From NCBI RefSeq assembly GCF_019645855.1, contig NZ_CP080999.1, positions 806,001 through 870,000 of the forward strand: a stretch of DNA of 64,000 bases, read 5' to 3'. The notes beneath the pieces are model-generated. The model was given only the letters and a program-made list of their open reading frames with translations. It had not been told where the DNA came from and made no database searches. Shown here one piece after another: positions 24,340 to 32,158 of this stretch. A program made the position numbers and the translations under genes. The stretch's first letter is position 1. Each line of letters starts with the position of its first letter. This DNA comes from Mycobacterium malmoense (GTDB lineage Bacteria > Actinomycetota > Actinomycetes > Mycobacteriales > Mycobacteriaceae).

Positions 24340-24606
24340 ATGGCATCCGTAGTCATTGAAGTGGACAGCAGACGTCGGATCAGCCTTGGCAAGCTAGGCC
24401 ACCACGATACCTACCTGGCAACCGAACAGTCCGATGGAACGATCGTACTGGAACCAGCCATTACCTTGACTGCGGCTGAGCACGCTTATCTCCGTAACAC
24501 GCAATTGCAACACCAGATCGAGGACAACCGGGCTCATCCCGAGCGCCGCCGGCCCAGGCCTCCGCGTGACACGGCACGCCTTGGGGCACCATCATTGGAA
24601 AACTGA
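24340..24606 (+). CDS. AbrB-like antitoxin
   Basis: Encodes 88 residues. MASVVIEVDSRRRISLGKLG and the following TIVLEPAITLT form the beta-rich SpoVT/AbrB-type domain seen in many mycobacterial antitoxins, and the C-terminal half is a charged helix then a disordered Arg/Pro-rich tail. The ATG at 24340 is selected because the upstream part of the open frame is antisense to the neighbour. It is divergent from the RelE-like gene, with a shared palindromic operator. Confidence 0.7.
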   Translation: MASVVIEVDSRRRISLGKLGHHDTYLATEQSDGTIVLEPAITLTAAEHAYLRNTQLQHQIEDNRAHPERRRPRPPRDTARLGAPSLEN

Positions 24607-24830
24607 TCGACAAAACAAGCCGAGCTCAGCGCCAAATCCTTTGCGCTGCAACGTTGCCCGCCGTTAGCCGTTTGTGACGCCGTGGTCACGGATACGTCCG
24701 CCCGATCACTGTGAAACTGCCCCTTGCCGAAGGGCGCAGCGGAGCACTCAGTATTAGCCATGGAGGCGGCCACCAGTGGCGGAGAACGCGACGCAGAGCA
24801 CAAGGCAGGACAAACGACCGACGCGGACAC

Positions 24831-25087
24831 CTAGAGCAACTCACCGCCGACGGGTTCGCCATCGAGCCAAACCCTATCCTCATCCGTGAGGTCGGCTGAG
24901 GCGTCGCACTGTGACAGGAGCTCGTCGAGGGTGTAACGCGGACGCGTCTGCGGTTCCACTATCAAGTGACCGGCATCGACCGACAGGCCAACCGCCGACC
25001 CGGCGTGCAGCCGCAGCATGTCGAGCACCGCGGGCGGGACCGCCAGCATGACCGAACCCCCACCGTCCGAAGCTTGGCTGTAAACAT
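24831..25087 (-). pseudogene. Frameshifted copy of the ChpS-like antitoxin gene
   Basis: The DNA is almost identical to 23349-23606. A run of six G (coding strand) in the intact copy is five here, at about 25056-25060, so the frame breaks after the first ten codons; a shorter product could only begin at MLAVPPAV (25049). The stop codon changed from TGA to TAG, and no toxin gene follows. Confidence 0.8.
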
Positions 25088-25179
25088 GTCGCTACCTCCC
25101 GATCGAAGTTTCATTTCGGTACGGCGCGATCTGGGTGCTGTGCGGCCGGCGCGCGGCGCGTGTGCATGGCTATACGGAA

Positions 25180-25207
25180 GCGCATGACCACATGCATCTG
25201 CGCATGA
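25180..25207. promoter_or_regulatory. GCGCATGA direct repeats upstream of vapB
   Basis: Two GCGCATGA repeats (25180-25187, 25200-25207) 20 bp apart flank an ACATGCATCT core, 13 bases before the vapB ATG. A VapBC autoregulatory operator is a reasonable inference. Confidence 0.4.
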
Positions 25208-25219
25208 TATGTTGTAATT

Positions 25220-25465
25220 ATGCCTAAGACTGTGCAGATTCGCGACATCGACGACGAGGTATACGCCGGCTTGGCGCGACGAGCCGCAGAAGACGGGATC
25301 ACGGTTCCCGAGCTGTTGCGTCGTGAAGCCACTCGCTTGGCGGCTCGCCCGTCGATCGCGGAATGGCTACGCCGCACTGGCCGCCGCCCATCGCAGGTCT
25401 CGACCACCGCTGTCCTGGCCACCCTTGACGAATGGCGTGGCGAGTGGCCTGATGCTCGTCGTTGA
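25220..25465 (+). CDS. vapB: VapB-family (FitA-like) antitoxin
   Basis: Encodes 81 residues. MPKTVQIRDIDDEVYAGL is the ribbon-helix-helix DNA-binding segment, ARRAAEDGITVPELLRREA the helices, and the tail (WLRRTGRRP, then LDEWRGEWPD) would wrap the toxin and insert into its active site. It overlaps the vapC start by 14 bases, as usual for VapBC operons. Which numbered M. tuberculosis VapB it matches cannot be judged here. Confidence 0.88.
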   Translation: MPKTVQIRDIDDEVYAGLARRAAEDGITVPELLRREATRLAARPSIAEWLRRTGRRPSQVSTTAVLATLDEWRGEWPDARR

Positions 25466-25847
25466 CGCGTCATGCTTGTTTGAAGTCGTGGCGGATACTC
25501 CGAGGTCGGCGGAGATCGCGGCGCGGCTCGCGACGGATACCGATCAAGCGGCCCCCGAGATCGTCGATGTCGAGGTGCTCGGTGTGATCCGCGCCCAGTA
25601 CCTGGGAGGCTGTCTCGACGGAACGGCCGCCGGGCAGGCGGTGGCCGACCTACGCGACTGGCCAGGTGAGCGGTTTACTCACCGATGGATGCTCGACCGG
25701 GTGTGGCAACTGCGGGATTCCGTCCGTGGATGGGATGCGTTCTATGTCACCCTTGCCGAGGCGCTGGACGCAACTCTGGTCACGCTGGACGGCAGGCTTG
25801 CGCGCGCGCACGGCCCGAAGTGTCGGATCGAAGTGCTCGGCGCTTAG
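25452..25847 (+). CDS. vapC: VapC PIN-domain ribonuclease toxin
   Basis: Encodes 131 residues. The acidic Mg-binding residues of a PIN domain are visible: D5 in LVVDAS, E41 in VDVEVLGVIR, D95 in WDAFYV and D113 in LDGRLARAHG. It would cleave RNA (tRNA or rRNA in known VapCs) and is neutralised by the overlapping VapB. The ATG at 25452 gives the standard N-terminus. Its 3' end overlaps the decayed XRE gene on the opposite strand by 68 bases. Confidence 0.88.
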   Translation: MLVVDASCLFEVVADTPRSAEIAARLATDTDQAAPEIVDVEVLGVIRAQYLGGCLDGTAAGQAVADLRDWPGERFTHRWMLDRVWQLRDSVRGWDAFYVTLAEALDATLVTLDGRLARAHGPKCRIEVLGA

Positions 25848-26316
25848 CGGTCTCGCCCGGAAGTTCGTCGGGGCGCTGTTGGCTGGGCGTCGAGACTGCG
25901 GTGGTTGCGGCGCCCGAGGCGAAAAGCTGAGCCGTGGGCGCAGGCTCGATGCCACCAGCGCAGACTCGGCGCCACCGGCGTCTGGTCACAAACCCCGACG
26001 AACTTACGGACCAGACCACTTGGGCGGCGTCGATCCGAATCGTGAGTCGCCCTCCGCGCGCGCGGGCGAGTCTTTCGAGAAGTTTGACTGTCGGTGTGCG
26101 GGCGCCCGTTTCGATCGCGGCGATCGCTGACTGCGTTGTTCCCATTCGCCGTGCCAGCTCTGTTTGAGTTAGGCCGGCGGATTCACCTGCGCGACAGGCT
26201 GTTTCGGCGAGTTGCATCGCCAGCTCCGCTGCCGCATAGGCTTCATCGAACGCTTCGCGCTGGTCAGGGCCGAGTTCGTCGATCAGCTGCTGGCGTCACT
26301 GGTGGTAATCGCTCAT
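25780..26316 (-). pseudogene. XRE-family HTH antitoxin gene, broken by a nonsense codon
   Basis: From the ATG at 26316 the frame reads six codons and then meets TGA (26296-26298); behind it the homologous frame continues through an XRE HTH (GLTQTELARRMGTTQSAIAA, about 26120-26180) and GGRLTIRI, the usual end of HigA-like antitoxins. Beyond that the frame runs antisense into vapC, so the original stop may also be lost. An internal start at 26217 (MQLAE) could still give an HTH protein. No HigB toxin is adjacent. Confidence 0.65.
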
Positions 26317-26868
26317 CGGCTATCTCCGCGGTAGCGGCTGCAGGCTAGATTTGCCGATTCGTCCTTATCATGACAGCCGAGCGCGCGAGCTTGCGGTGAC
26401 TCCGATGTGGCTACTTTGTGGTCGTTGGGCGATTGTGGCGATCGAAGCCCTGGTGTCCAGTCAGTACTTGACCTGTTTTGATGCGGCGCGGTCAGCGGTC
26501 ACGTGGATGCCCCCGTTGGGGGATCGCCCGGCTGGAAGAACCGCCCGGTGATCAACTCCGCTCACCGCCGAACGGTTCAAGTCGTCTGGTAAGAAACCGC
26601 TCCTTCAGGTTGGACGCGGTATCCCATCGCTTTCGTTCTGTAATTTTCGACTTAAAATACCCCGGCGGGCTGCTGAGTTTGCTACCGCATTGCCTGCCAG
26701 CTGGTTTCCAGTGGGTTTTCGGGATGCGGTGGTTGCGGGCCATCGAGGCCTGCGCTCAGATCCGCGAGCGTCCATCGAAAGTCACCAGCTCTCAGATTCC
26801 TCTCAGGTAGGTTTCTGAAACATCGTTATGGAACGTCGTTCTATCGACTACCGCAGGAAGGCTCGCAG
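26317..26868. other. Non-coding gap holding the left inverted-repeat arm
   Basis: From 26317 to 26572 I see only a short CCCCCGTTGGGGG hairpin and no gene. From 26573 the left arm of the long inverted repeat begins, carrying the promoter and tandem operators of the secreted-protein gene. Confidence 0.6.
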
Positions 26869-26941
26869 ATGAAACGTAAGCAGCACACGATGAAGCACGA
26901 TCGCCGGTCGCCCACCCCGACGACACGCCGCCGCAGCAGCG
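26573..26941. repeat. Left arm of 369-bp inverted repeat
   Basis: Matches 30683-31051 in reverse complement over its full 369 bp, without gaps and with roughly fifteen mismatches, mostly in the leader codons 6-10. The arm contains about 296 bp of upstream DNA, two operator copies, the ribosome site and the first 24 codons of the secreted protein. The arm ends are sharp on both sides. Confidence 0.9.
26816..26843. promoter_or_regulatory. Two TnnAAC-N3-GTTnnA operators, left arm
   Basis: TGAAACATCGTTATG (26816-26830) and TGGAACGTCGTTCTA (26829-26843) are 15-bp dyads 13 bp apart, ending 25 bases before the ATG. The same motif lies upstream of both neighbouring TetR genes. It resembles, but with a longer spacer, the known KstR motif TnnAACnnGTTnnA. 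Confidence 0.6.
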
Positions 26942-28047
26942 CAGTCGGCCCTGGCGCCGCCGCCGCTTTTTCCGCTGCAGCTCGCCCCATCATCAGTGCC
27001 GGCGTCGTTATGGCCGGCGCCGGCATGATCGCCCTCACTCCGGCGACACTGCCCCGCCCGCACTTCGAGGTGCCCAACATCCAGGTGCCGGCCATCAACC
27101 TCACCGCCGCAGAGGATCTGGCTGCTGCTGCCTTCGACCCCACCTTCGGCTGGGAGTCGGTCTTCGAGCAGACTTCCACGAATCTATCGACACTTAGTCA
27201 AGAGTGGCTGGCGGCCCCGGCCCCGCTCCTGCAGCAGGTGATTACTAATCAGCTCGGCTACGCCAACATGTACGGCCTCGCGTTCAATGACGTTGCCAAG
27301 GGTTTGTATAACTTCATCACAGGGGATGGCGTGGGTAATCTTCAGTGGTCGGTCGCGATGGCGGCCAAGGATCTGTTCGCGGGCAATCTCTCCGGCGTGT
27401 TCTCGCAGCTCAGCTCAATATATTTCAGTGGAGCGCTCAGCGTCCTCGAGCCACTGGAGAGCTTGCTTCCTATCCCCGTCGAAGAGACGCAGAACTTAGC
27501 GAACTTGGCCGACGCGGCATTCGGGAGTATCGGCTCGCCGGTGGCGTCACTCGCCCTGCAGCTTGTCGAACTGCCGCAGGGGCTATTCGCGGTGGTGGGC
27601 GATAGCGCTCAAGGTGTCCTCAACGGGATAACCGGCGGGAACCCGCTGGAGGCACTTACCGCCGTCCTGGATACTCCCGCCAATCTGGTGAACGCCCTAC
27701 TCAACCTCTATCCAGGCGTGTACGGAGAAGGCACCTTTGACGGCATTCTCCAGCCAGGTCATATTGCTTCACTTTTGTTGCTGACCCTGCCCCAGACGCT
27801 GGCGACGTCCATAGGCTGGGAAGGACCGAGCGGCAGCGCGGCGGCTGCCGGACTGGCAGTACCCGATCTCGCCGCGGCGCTGGGTGCCGGCCCGTTCTCC
27901 GACGCTGCCGTGGCGCTGAGCGGATTGTCGGGCGAGCTCCCTGCCGCCCTCGCGGGGCTGGGCGCCGGCCTTGCGAGCGCACTCCCTGCCGGCCTCGCAG
28001 GGTTGGGTGTGGACCTCGGTATGATATTGACCGCTTTGATTCCGTGA
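26869..28047 (+). CDS. Exported porin-like (GjpA-type) hypothetical protein
   Basis: Encodes 392 residues. Residues 1-23 are a basic leader (MKRKQH..., ending TTRRRSS) shared with the convergent PGRS gene; a hydrophobic stretch to about residue 58 completes a signal sequence, possibly Tat because of the RRR. The mature part is Ala/Leu/Gly-rich, with LNLYPGVYGEGTFDG and a C-terminal GLGAGLASALPAGLAGLGVDLG repeat-like tail. This pattern is seen in mycobacterial proteins annotated as GjpA-type outer-membrane porins, but the match is from memory and weak. An AGGAAG ribosome site precedes the ATG and an intrinsic terminator follows the stop. Confidence 0.75.
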   Translation: MKRKQHTMKHDRRSPTPTTRRRSSAVGPGAAAAFSAAARPIISAGVVMAGAGMIALTPATLPRPHFEVPNIQVPAINLTAAEDLAAAAFDPTFGWESVFEQTSTNLSTLSQEWLAAPAPLLQQVITNQLGYANMYGLAFNDVAKGLYNFITGDGVGNLQWSVAMAAKDLFAGNLSGVFSQLSSIYFSGALSVLEPLESLLPIPVEETQNLANLADAAFGSIGSPVASLALQLVELPQGLFAVVGDSAQGVLNGITGGNPLEALTAVLDTPANLVNALLNLYPGVYGEGTFDGILQPGHIASLLLLTLPQTLATSIGWEGPSGSAAAAGLAVPDLAAALGAGPFSDAAVALSGLSGELPAALAGLGAGLASALPAGLAGLGVDLGMILTALIP

Positions 28048-28088
28048 GTCCCATGGAAGTCCGTCACCGCGGCAGGTGACAACGTCAG

Positions 28089-28125
28089 CAGTTGGCCCCC
28101 TTCACTGAGGGGGGCCAACTGTTTT
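28089..28125 (+). terminator. Intrinsic terminator of the porin-like gene
   Basis: CAGTTGGCCCCC (28089-28100) pairs with 28110-28121 around an 9-base loop and is followed by TTTT. A textbook Rho-independent terminator, 42 bases past the stop. Confidence 0.8.
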
Positions 28126-28199
28126 CCGCCTGCGGCCTCGCACGCTGACCTGTTGGGCGGCGCCCTCGACGAGCAGGCCGCTCATCGGGGTTGGCGACA

Positions 28200-29031
28200 C
28201 GGCATCAGGTTTCCCCACTGTTGCGCGGCACTTTCGATGACGATGATGCCGTCGCTGAAAATGATGACGGAGATTTGGCCGTTCGCGAGCAGCGTGACGC
28301 GATGTTCGGCGAGGTGGCGCGGTCGTTGCTGTGATGACGGCATGATCCTGCGTAGCCGGTGACGACGAACGGCTTGGGGGCCAAGATTGACGCTGCACCG
28401 CGGCGGCCCGCCGCAGCGAGACCCCCGGGGCCGACGTTCCCGGGGGACATGACGTAGCCAGCCCGGCGGGGCGAGCAGCCTGCCGAGGGTAAAGATGCCG
28501 ACCATGGTCCACGGCAGACCGGTAAACCCCAACCGGTGGCGGTCCCAGCGTGCGGCGGCGCCGAGCACCGACAGGGTGTCACAAAGTTGGTTGCCGGCGA
28601 ATCGGAGCTCAGCTAAGGCGTCGGGCGCTACCTCGATCAGTCGCTGTACACCGCGCTGGAACATCCACCGCAGGTGCGCGGGTGCGGCGCGGCATAGCCC
28701 AGCGCCGCACGGTCGATTCGGGCCGGTGCAGCCGGGCGGCAATGCGTCGATACCCCAGACCGTTAGCCTTATGCAGCAGCGCATCCCCGATCACCGCTGT
28801 GGTGTCGACGTGGCGCACCTGAAACGCCGTCGGCAACGCGACGTGAGTGGATTCGCAGGCCAGGCAGCGCACCCGCCTGGGCTGTAGCGTCACCGTCGCC
28901 GTGCCGTGCGAGCGGACCGTGCGGTGCCGTCCGAATCCCCACTTGGCGAGCCGGCCATCGCATCGTGGACAGCGCAGCGTCCCGGCGGCGAGATTGTCTT
29001 CGACCAACTCGGCGGTCCGGGCGACGATCAC
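28200..29031 (-). pseudogene. Zinc-ribbon/HTH transposase-like gene, frameshifted
   Basis: Reading from 29031, the first frame has two CxxC pairs (LRCPRCDGRL and VRCLACESTHVALP), then an HTH (LGYRRIAARLHRPESTVRRW), as in the DUF6431-type proteins of actinobacteria linked to insertion elements. After about 28700 the sensible reading moves to another frame (WMFQRGVQRLIEVAPDALAEL, then LGAAARWDRHRLGFTGLP), so the gene is broken. The left limit is approximate. Neither flanking inverted repeats nor target duplications were found. Confidence 0.55.
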
Positions 29032-29424
29032 AGCTGCAGTCGACGGTCATGGTCCACCAGTCTTGCCTACCACAGCCAGACTGCGACAGAGGTCAGTTCG
29101 TGTTGGGGACAACATATTTCGGCACCAATCGTCACAGTTAATGACGATCAGGGATTCGACCGCCACCATGCACACGATCCGCCGGGCGCTCACCAGGCGG
29201 GTCGATTTTCATGTGCACGCTAATGATGAAGACGAACACCATCCCATGTAGCACTCCATCGGCATCACCGGTTACTACCAAGCGCCTCGTGGTCGTCATC
29301 CAGAGAGACGGTCAACACTCGTTCGGGAGTCGCCTGGCATCGATGTGATCACGGTCGATCACGACCGAGCTGTTGACCAGGCGTGTCGCGGGCGCGACCT
29401 CAGGTTGGGGGGCGCGGTCGCCGC
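29032..29424. other. Non-coding gap
   Basis: Between the decayed transposase-like gene and the terminator of the PGRS gene I see no coding frame with the expected codon bias, no repeat and no RNA gene. Confidence 0.45.
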
Positions 29425-29470
29425 AAAACGTGATGGCCTCTGCACGCCGTGGCGCGCAGAGGCCATCACG
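29425..29470 (-). terminator. Intrinsic terminator of the PGRS gene
   Basis: On the minus strand a 15-bp exact stem (29456-29470 with 29429-29443) is followed by TTTT (29428-29425). It begins 16 bases after the stop codon of the PGRS-like gene. Confidence 0.8.
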
Positions 29471-29486
29471 TCGAAGGGGCTAGATA

Positions 29487-30755
29487 TCAGTCAGCGGGTG
29501 GGGTGTACGGAGACCCGTTGGGGCCGACCGTGCCCGGCTGGCCGAAGAGCCCTCCGATACCGAAAGCCCCGCCGCTACCGCCAAGGCCAGCGGCCCCGGT
29601 GCTCACCGGCGCACCGCCGGTGCCACCCATACCGCCGTCGCCGCCGTTGCCGATCAGGATCCCACCGATACCACCGATACCGCCGGCACCGCCGCGGCCG
29701 CCATTATGGATGAAGGTCCCCCCCGTACCGCCGGTGCCGCCCTCACCGCCGTTGCCACCGTTGCCGAACAGCCAGCCAGCGTACCCGCCGCTACCGCCGG
29801 TACCACCGCTGTCAGCGGTGATACCGGTACCACCTACACCGCCGTCGCCGCCGAGCCCACCGTTACCGAATAGCCAGCCTCCGTCGCCGCCGGCGCCGCC
29901 GGTACCACCGCCGCCGTTGGTGACATCGAAACCCTGTCCGCCGATACCGCCGTCGCCGATCATGCCGGCGTTACCGCCGGCCCAGCCGGCAGTGTGGGCA
30001 GCGGTGCCGGCCGCGCCATTGCCACCATCACCGAACAGAAAGCCGCCGTCGCCGAGGTTGCCGAAGTACCCGGTTTGGCCGAACAACGTGGTGTTGGTGC
30101 CGGTAAATCCGTTGACGCCGTTGCCGATCAGATCGCGGCCGAACAAGTCGACGAACGGTGCGTTAATGACCCCATCAACGTTTTGACCGACCGAGCTGTT
30201 GATCCACGACTCGCCCATCGCGTGGAGGGTGGTGTAGAACGTCTCGTATGCCCCGTAAATGAACTGATCTTGCGCCGCCGCCGGATTAGTCAGCACACCC
30301 GCAGCCGCGGAGCCAATACCACCGAGATCGGCAGCCGCGGTGCTGATATTGAGGCCTTCCAGAGCGGCCGCGCTGGCGGTGATTCCATTGTTGATGCCGT
30401 CAAAGGCGGGAATGCTCAGCGCGCCGACATCCAAAGCGGCGGCGCTGGTGTTGATGCTGCTAGTAATGCCGTCGAAGGCGACCGCCCCGGCGCCAAGGCC
30501 ATCGATGGCAGCGCTGCCTGCGTTAATGCCCTCGAGGGCGGCGGTGCTGGCGGCCGAGATCACGGGCTGGATGATCGGGTCGATGATCATGTCGAGTACG
30601 CCGGCGTGGGCGGTCGGCGCGGTCGCCATTGGAGTCATTGCAGCAGTGAAAAAGGCCCCAGCCGCCGTACCTAGCCCAATCACGCTGCTGCGGCGGCGTG
30701 TCGTCGGGGTGGGCGACCGGCGATCCTGCCTCGTGCTGTGCTGCTTACGTTTCAT
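29487..30755 (-). CDS. Exported PGRS-repeat protein lacking a PE domain
   Basis: Encodes 422 residues. The N-terminus is the same basic leader as the convergent gene, then a hydrophobic stretch ending TAHA near residue 51, a likely signal-peptidase site. Residues 55-165 hold imperfect AALEGIN/AFDGI-type repeats. A linker with INAPFVDLFGRDLIGNGVNG (about residue 200) is what normally joins PE to PGRS in PE_PGRS proteins, and residues 225-410 are Gly-Gly-x PGRS repeats with WLFGNGG units. PE_PGRS proteins leave by ESX-5 through their PE domain; here that domain is replaced by a signal-peptide-like leader. Probably cell-surface or secreted. Confidence 0.85.
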   Translation of the reverse strand: MKRKQHSTRQDRRSPTPTTRRRSSVIGLGTAAGAFFTAAMTPMATAPTAHAGVLDMIIDPIIQPVISAASTAALEGINAGSAAIDGLGAGAVAFDGITSSINTSAAALDVGALSIPAFDGINNGITASAAALEGLNISTAAADLGGIGSAAAGVLTNPAAAQDQFIYGAYETFYTTLHAMGESWINSSVGQNVDGVINAPFVDLFGRDLIGNGVNGFTGTNTTLFGQTGYFGNLGDGGFLFGDGGNGAAGTAAHTAGWAGGNAGMIGDGGIGGQGFDVTNGGGGTGGAGGDGGWLFGNGGLGGDGGVGGTGITADSGGTGGSGGYAGWLFGNGGNGGEGGTGGTGGTFIHNGGRGGAGGIGGIGGILIGNGGDGGMGGTGGAPVSTGAAGLGGSGGAFGIGGLFGQPGTVGPNGSPYTPPAD

Positions 30756-31051
30756 CTGCGAGCCTTCCTGCGGTAGTCGATAGAACGACGTTCCATAACG
30801 ATGTTTCAGAAACCTACCTGAGAGGAATCTGAGAGCTGGTGACTTTCGATGGACGCTCGCGGATCTGAGCGCAGGCCTCGATGGCCCGCAACCGCCACAT
30901 CCCGAAAACCCACTGGAAACCAGCTGGCAGGCAATGCGGTAGCAAACTCAGCAGCCCGCCGGGGTATTTTAAGTCGAAAATTACAGAACGAAAGCGATGG
31001 GACACCGCGTCCAACCCGAAGGAGCGGTTTCTTACCAGACGACTTGAACCG
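30683..31051. repeat. Right arm of 369-bp inverted repeat
   Basis: Reverse complement of 26573-26941. It holds the leader codons, ribosome site, operators and upstream region of the PGRS gene. The 31052-31324 stretch to its right has no gene that I can support, only two CTCAGCG direct repeats near 31052. Confidence 0.9.
30781..30808. promoter_or_regulatory. Two TnnAAC-N3-GTTnnA operators, right arm
   Basis: TAGAACGACGTTCCA (30781-30795) and CATAACGATGTTTCA (30794-30808) mirror the left-arm sites and lie 25 bases upstream of the PGRS gene start. Confidence 0.6.
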
Positions 31052-31324
31052 CTCAGCGCTCAGCGCTGCGCGGAGTCGACCCTTCAGCAGCCAACGGTGC
31101 GGCGGGTGTGACCACGTCAAGGCCGGGGTAGGAAAACCCCAAACTGCATGAGCCGCAGTTCATTCGCCCCTATGCCGAGTTGGCGACCCTTACAGCACTT
31201 TTGGTCGACTCGGCACGCGCGCGCAAAGACAAGGGCTTGGCTGGAGTTCCTCATGGCCTATATGCAGGACTCGCTTTGGACGGGCCGCCATGCTGTTTTC
31301 ACCGTCGATCTCCTTGGTGCCGTG

Positions 31325-32158
31325 CTAGGAGGCGCGGCTCGGTGGCCTTAGCTGGCCTGTCGACGGGGGGTGTTGGGGATCGTGGCCTGGCGCACTCGTA
31401 TTGGACTGGGAGCCAAGGTCATTGGGTGCCTGTAATGCCCGGGGCGTGCCACGGCTAGCTGTCGCACGGGCCGGGCCGTTTTGCGCTGCTGGAGTGTTGG
31501 TGAGGACGCGGGCGGCTGCCCAGAGGGGAGGAACGCAGCGCCAGCGATCCAGCAGCGACCATGCGGTGATGATCCGCGATGAGTGCTCTGGCGGTTGGGT
31601 GGCCAGCAGCCGCGGGGGTGGTGCCGAGCGGCTCAGCTGAGGCCAGGTCGCCCCCACCGTGGTCCGCAGCCAGGCGAGATTTGCCAGCTTTGATACCGCG
31701 CCGGCGTCCCAGCGCACGACCAGACCGTCGGTGGCCAGGTGACCCCATCGCGCGGTCGGCAAAATGTGGCGGCGCCGGGCTGTCGGCAAGACCACCGCGT
31801 GCGTGGCGGGCAACTCGCCGGCAATTAACACGTCAGCCAGAGCGGCGCCGTTGATGTAGGAGGTGACGCTGTCAGTGGTGATCAGCAGGGCCGGCTGAGT
31901 GGCGGGTTGGCGGCTGAAAGCCCACGCGCACGGGATGCACAACCGGCGCGACCCAAACGGCCAAGCGTCAATGCCGGCGAACTTCTCGGAGACGATGCGC
32001 GCACTGCTGACCGTCGGGCCGTGCTGGCCGCATCGCCCGCAGCGGCCAGTGCCCGGTGAGGATGCGTGTAGCGAGGGCCGACCGGCGACGACCCACGCCG
32101 CGGCGGCTGGATCAGAAAGCATCGGGCGCCACAATAGGGCCGAAACCGCTGCCACCAT
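31325..32158 (-). CDS. Unrecognised protein with CxxC-CxxC zinc knuckle
   Basis: Encodes about 277 residues from the ATG at 32158; the frame is open to 32425 and starts at 32121 or 32245 are possible. Cysteines C40, C43, C74 and C77 form two CxxC pairs (CGRC and CIPC) 30 residues apart, a likely zinc site. A central part (residues 85-200) has several tryptophans and hydrophobic strands, and the last 50 residues are Pro/Ser/Thr-rich and disordered. No membrane helix or signal is clear. It is divergent from the first KstR-like TetR gene, with an operator between. I do not recognise the family. Confidence 0.55.
   Translation of the reverse strand: MVAAVSALLWRPMLSDPAAAAWVVAGRPSLHASSPGTGRCGRCGQHGPTVSSARIVSEKFAGIDAWPFGSRRLCIPCAWAFSRQPATQPALLITTDSVTSYINGAALADVLIAGELPATHAVVLPTARRRHILPTARWGHLATDGLVVRWDAGAVSKLANLAWLRTTVGATWPQLSRSAPPPRLLATQPPEHSSRIITAWSLLDRWRCVPPLWAAARVLTNTPAAQNGPARATASRGTPRALQAPNDLGSQSNTSAPGHDPQHPPSTGQLRPPSRAS

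Noticed and set aside
24534..24883. Cys/Ser-rich minus-strand frames between the AbrB gene and the antitoxin copy
   Set aside because: Codon use and composition are unlike real genes here and no motif or ribosome site is seen.
29487..30190. CRISPR-like or tandem array of GC-rich repeats
   Set aside because: The repeats are degenerate codons for Gly-Gly-x PGRS motifs in one reading frame, with no regular spacer; no CRISPR array is visible anywhere in the window.
31325..32158. Csf1/Cas8-type CRISPR protein
   Set aside because: Only the CxxC-CxxC spacing suggests it; there are no other cas genes, DinG helicase or repeats nearby, and recD belongs to the recBCD operon.
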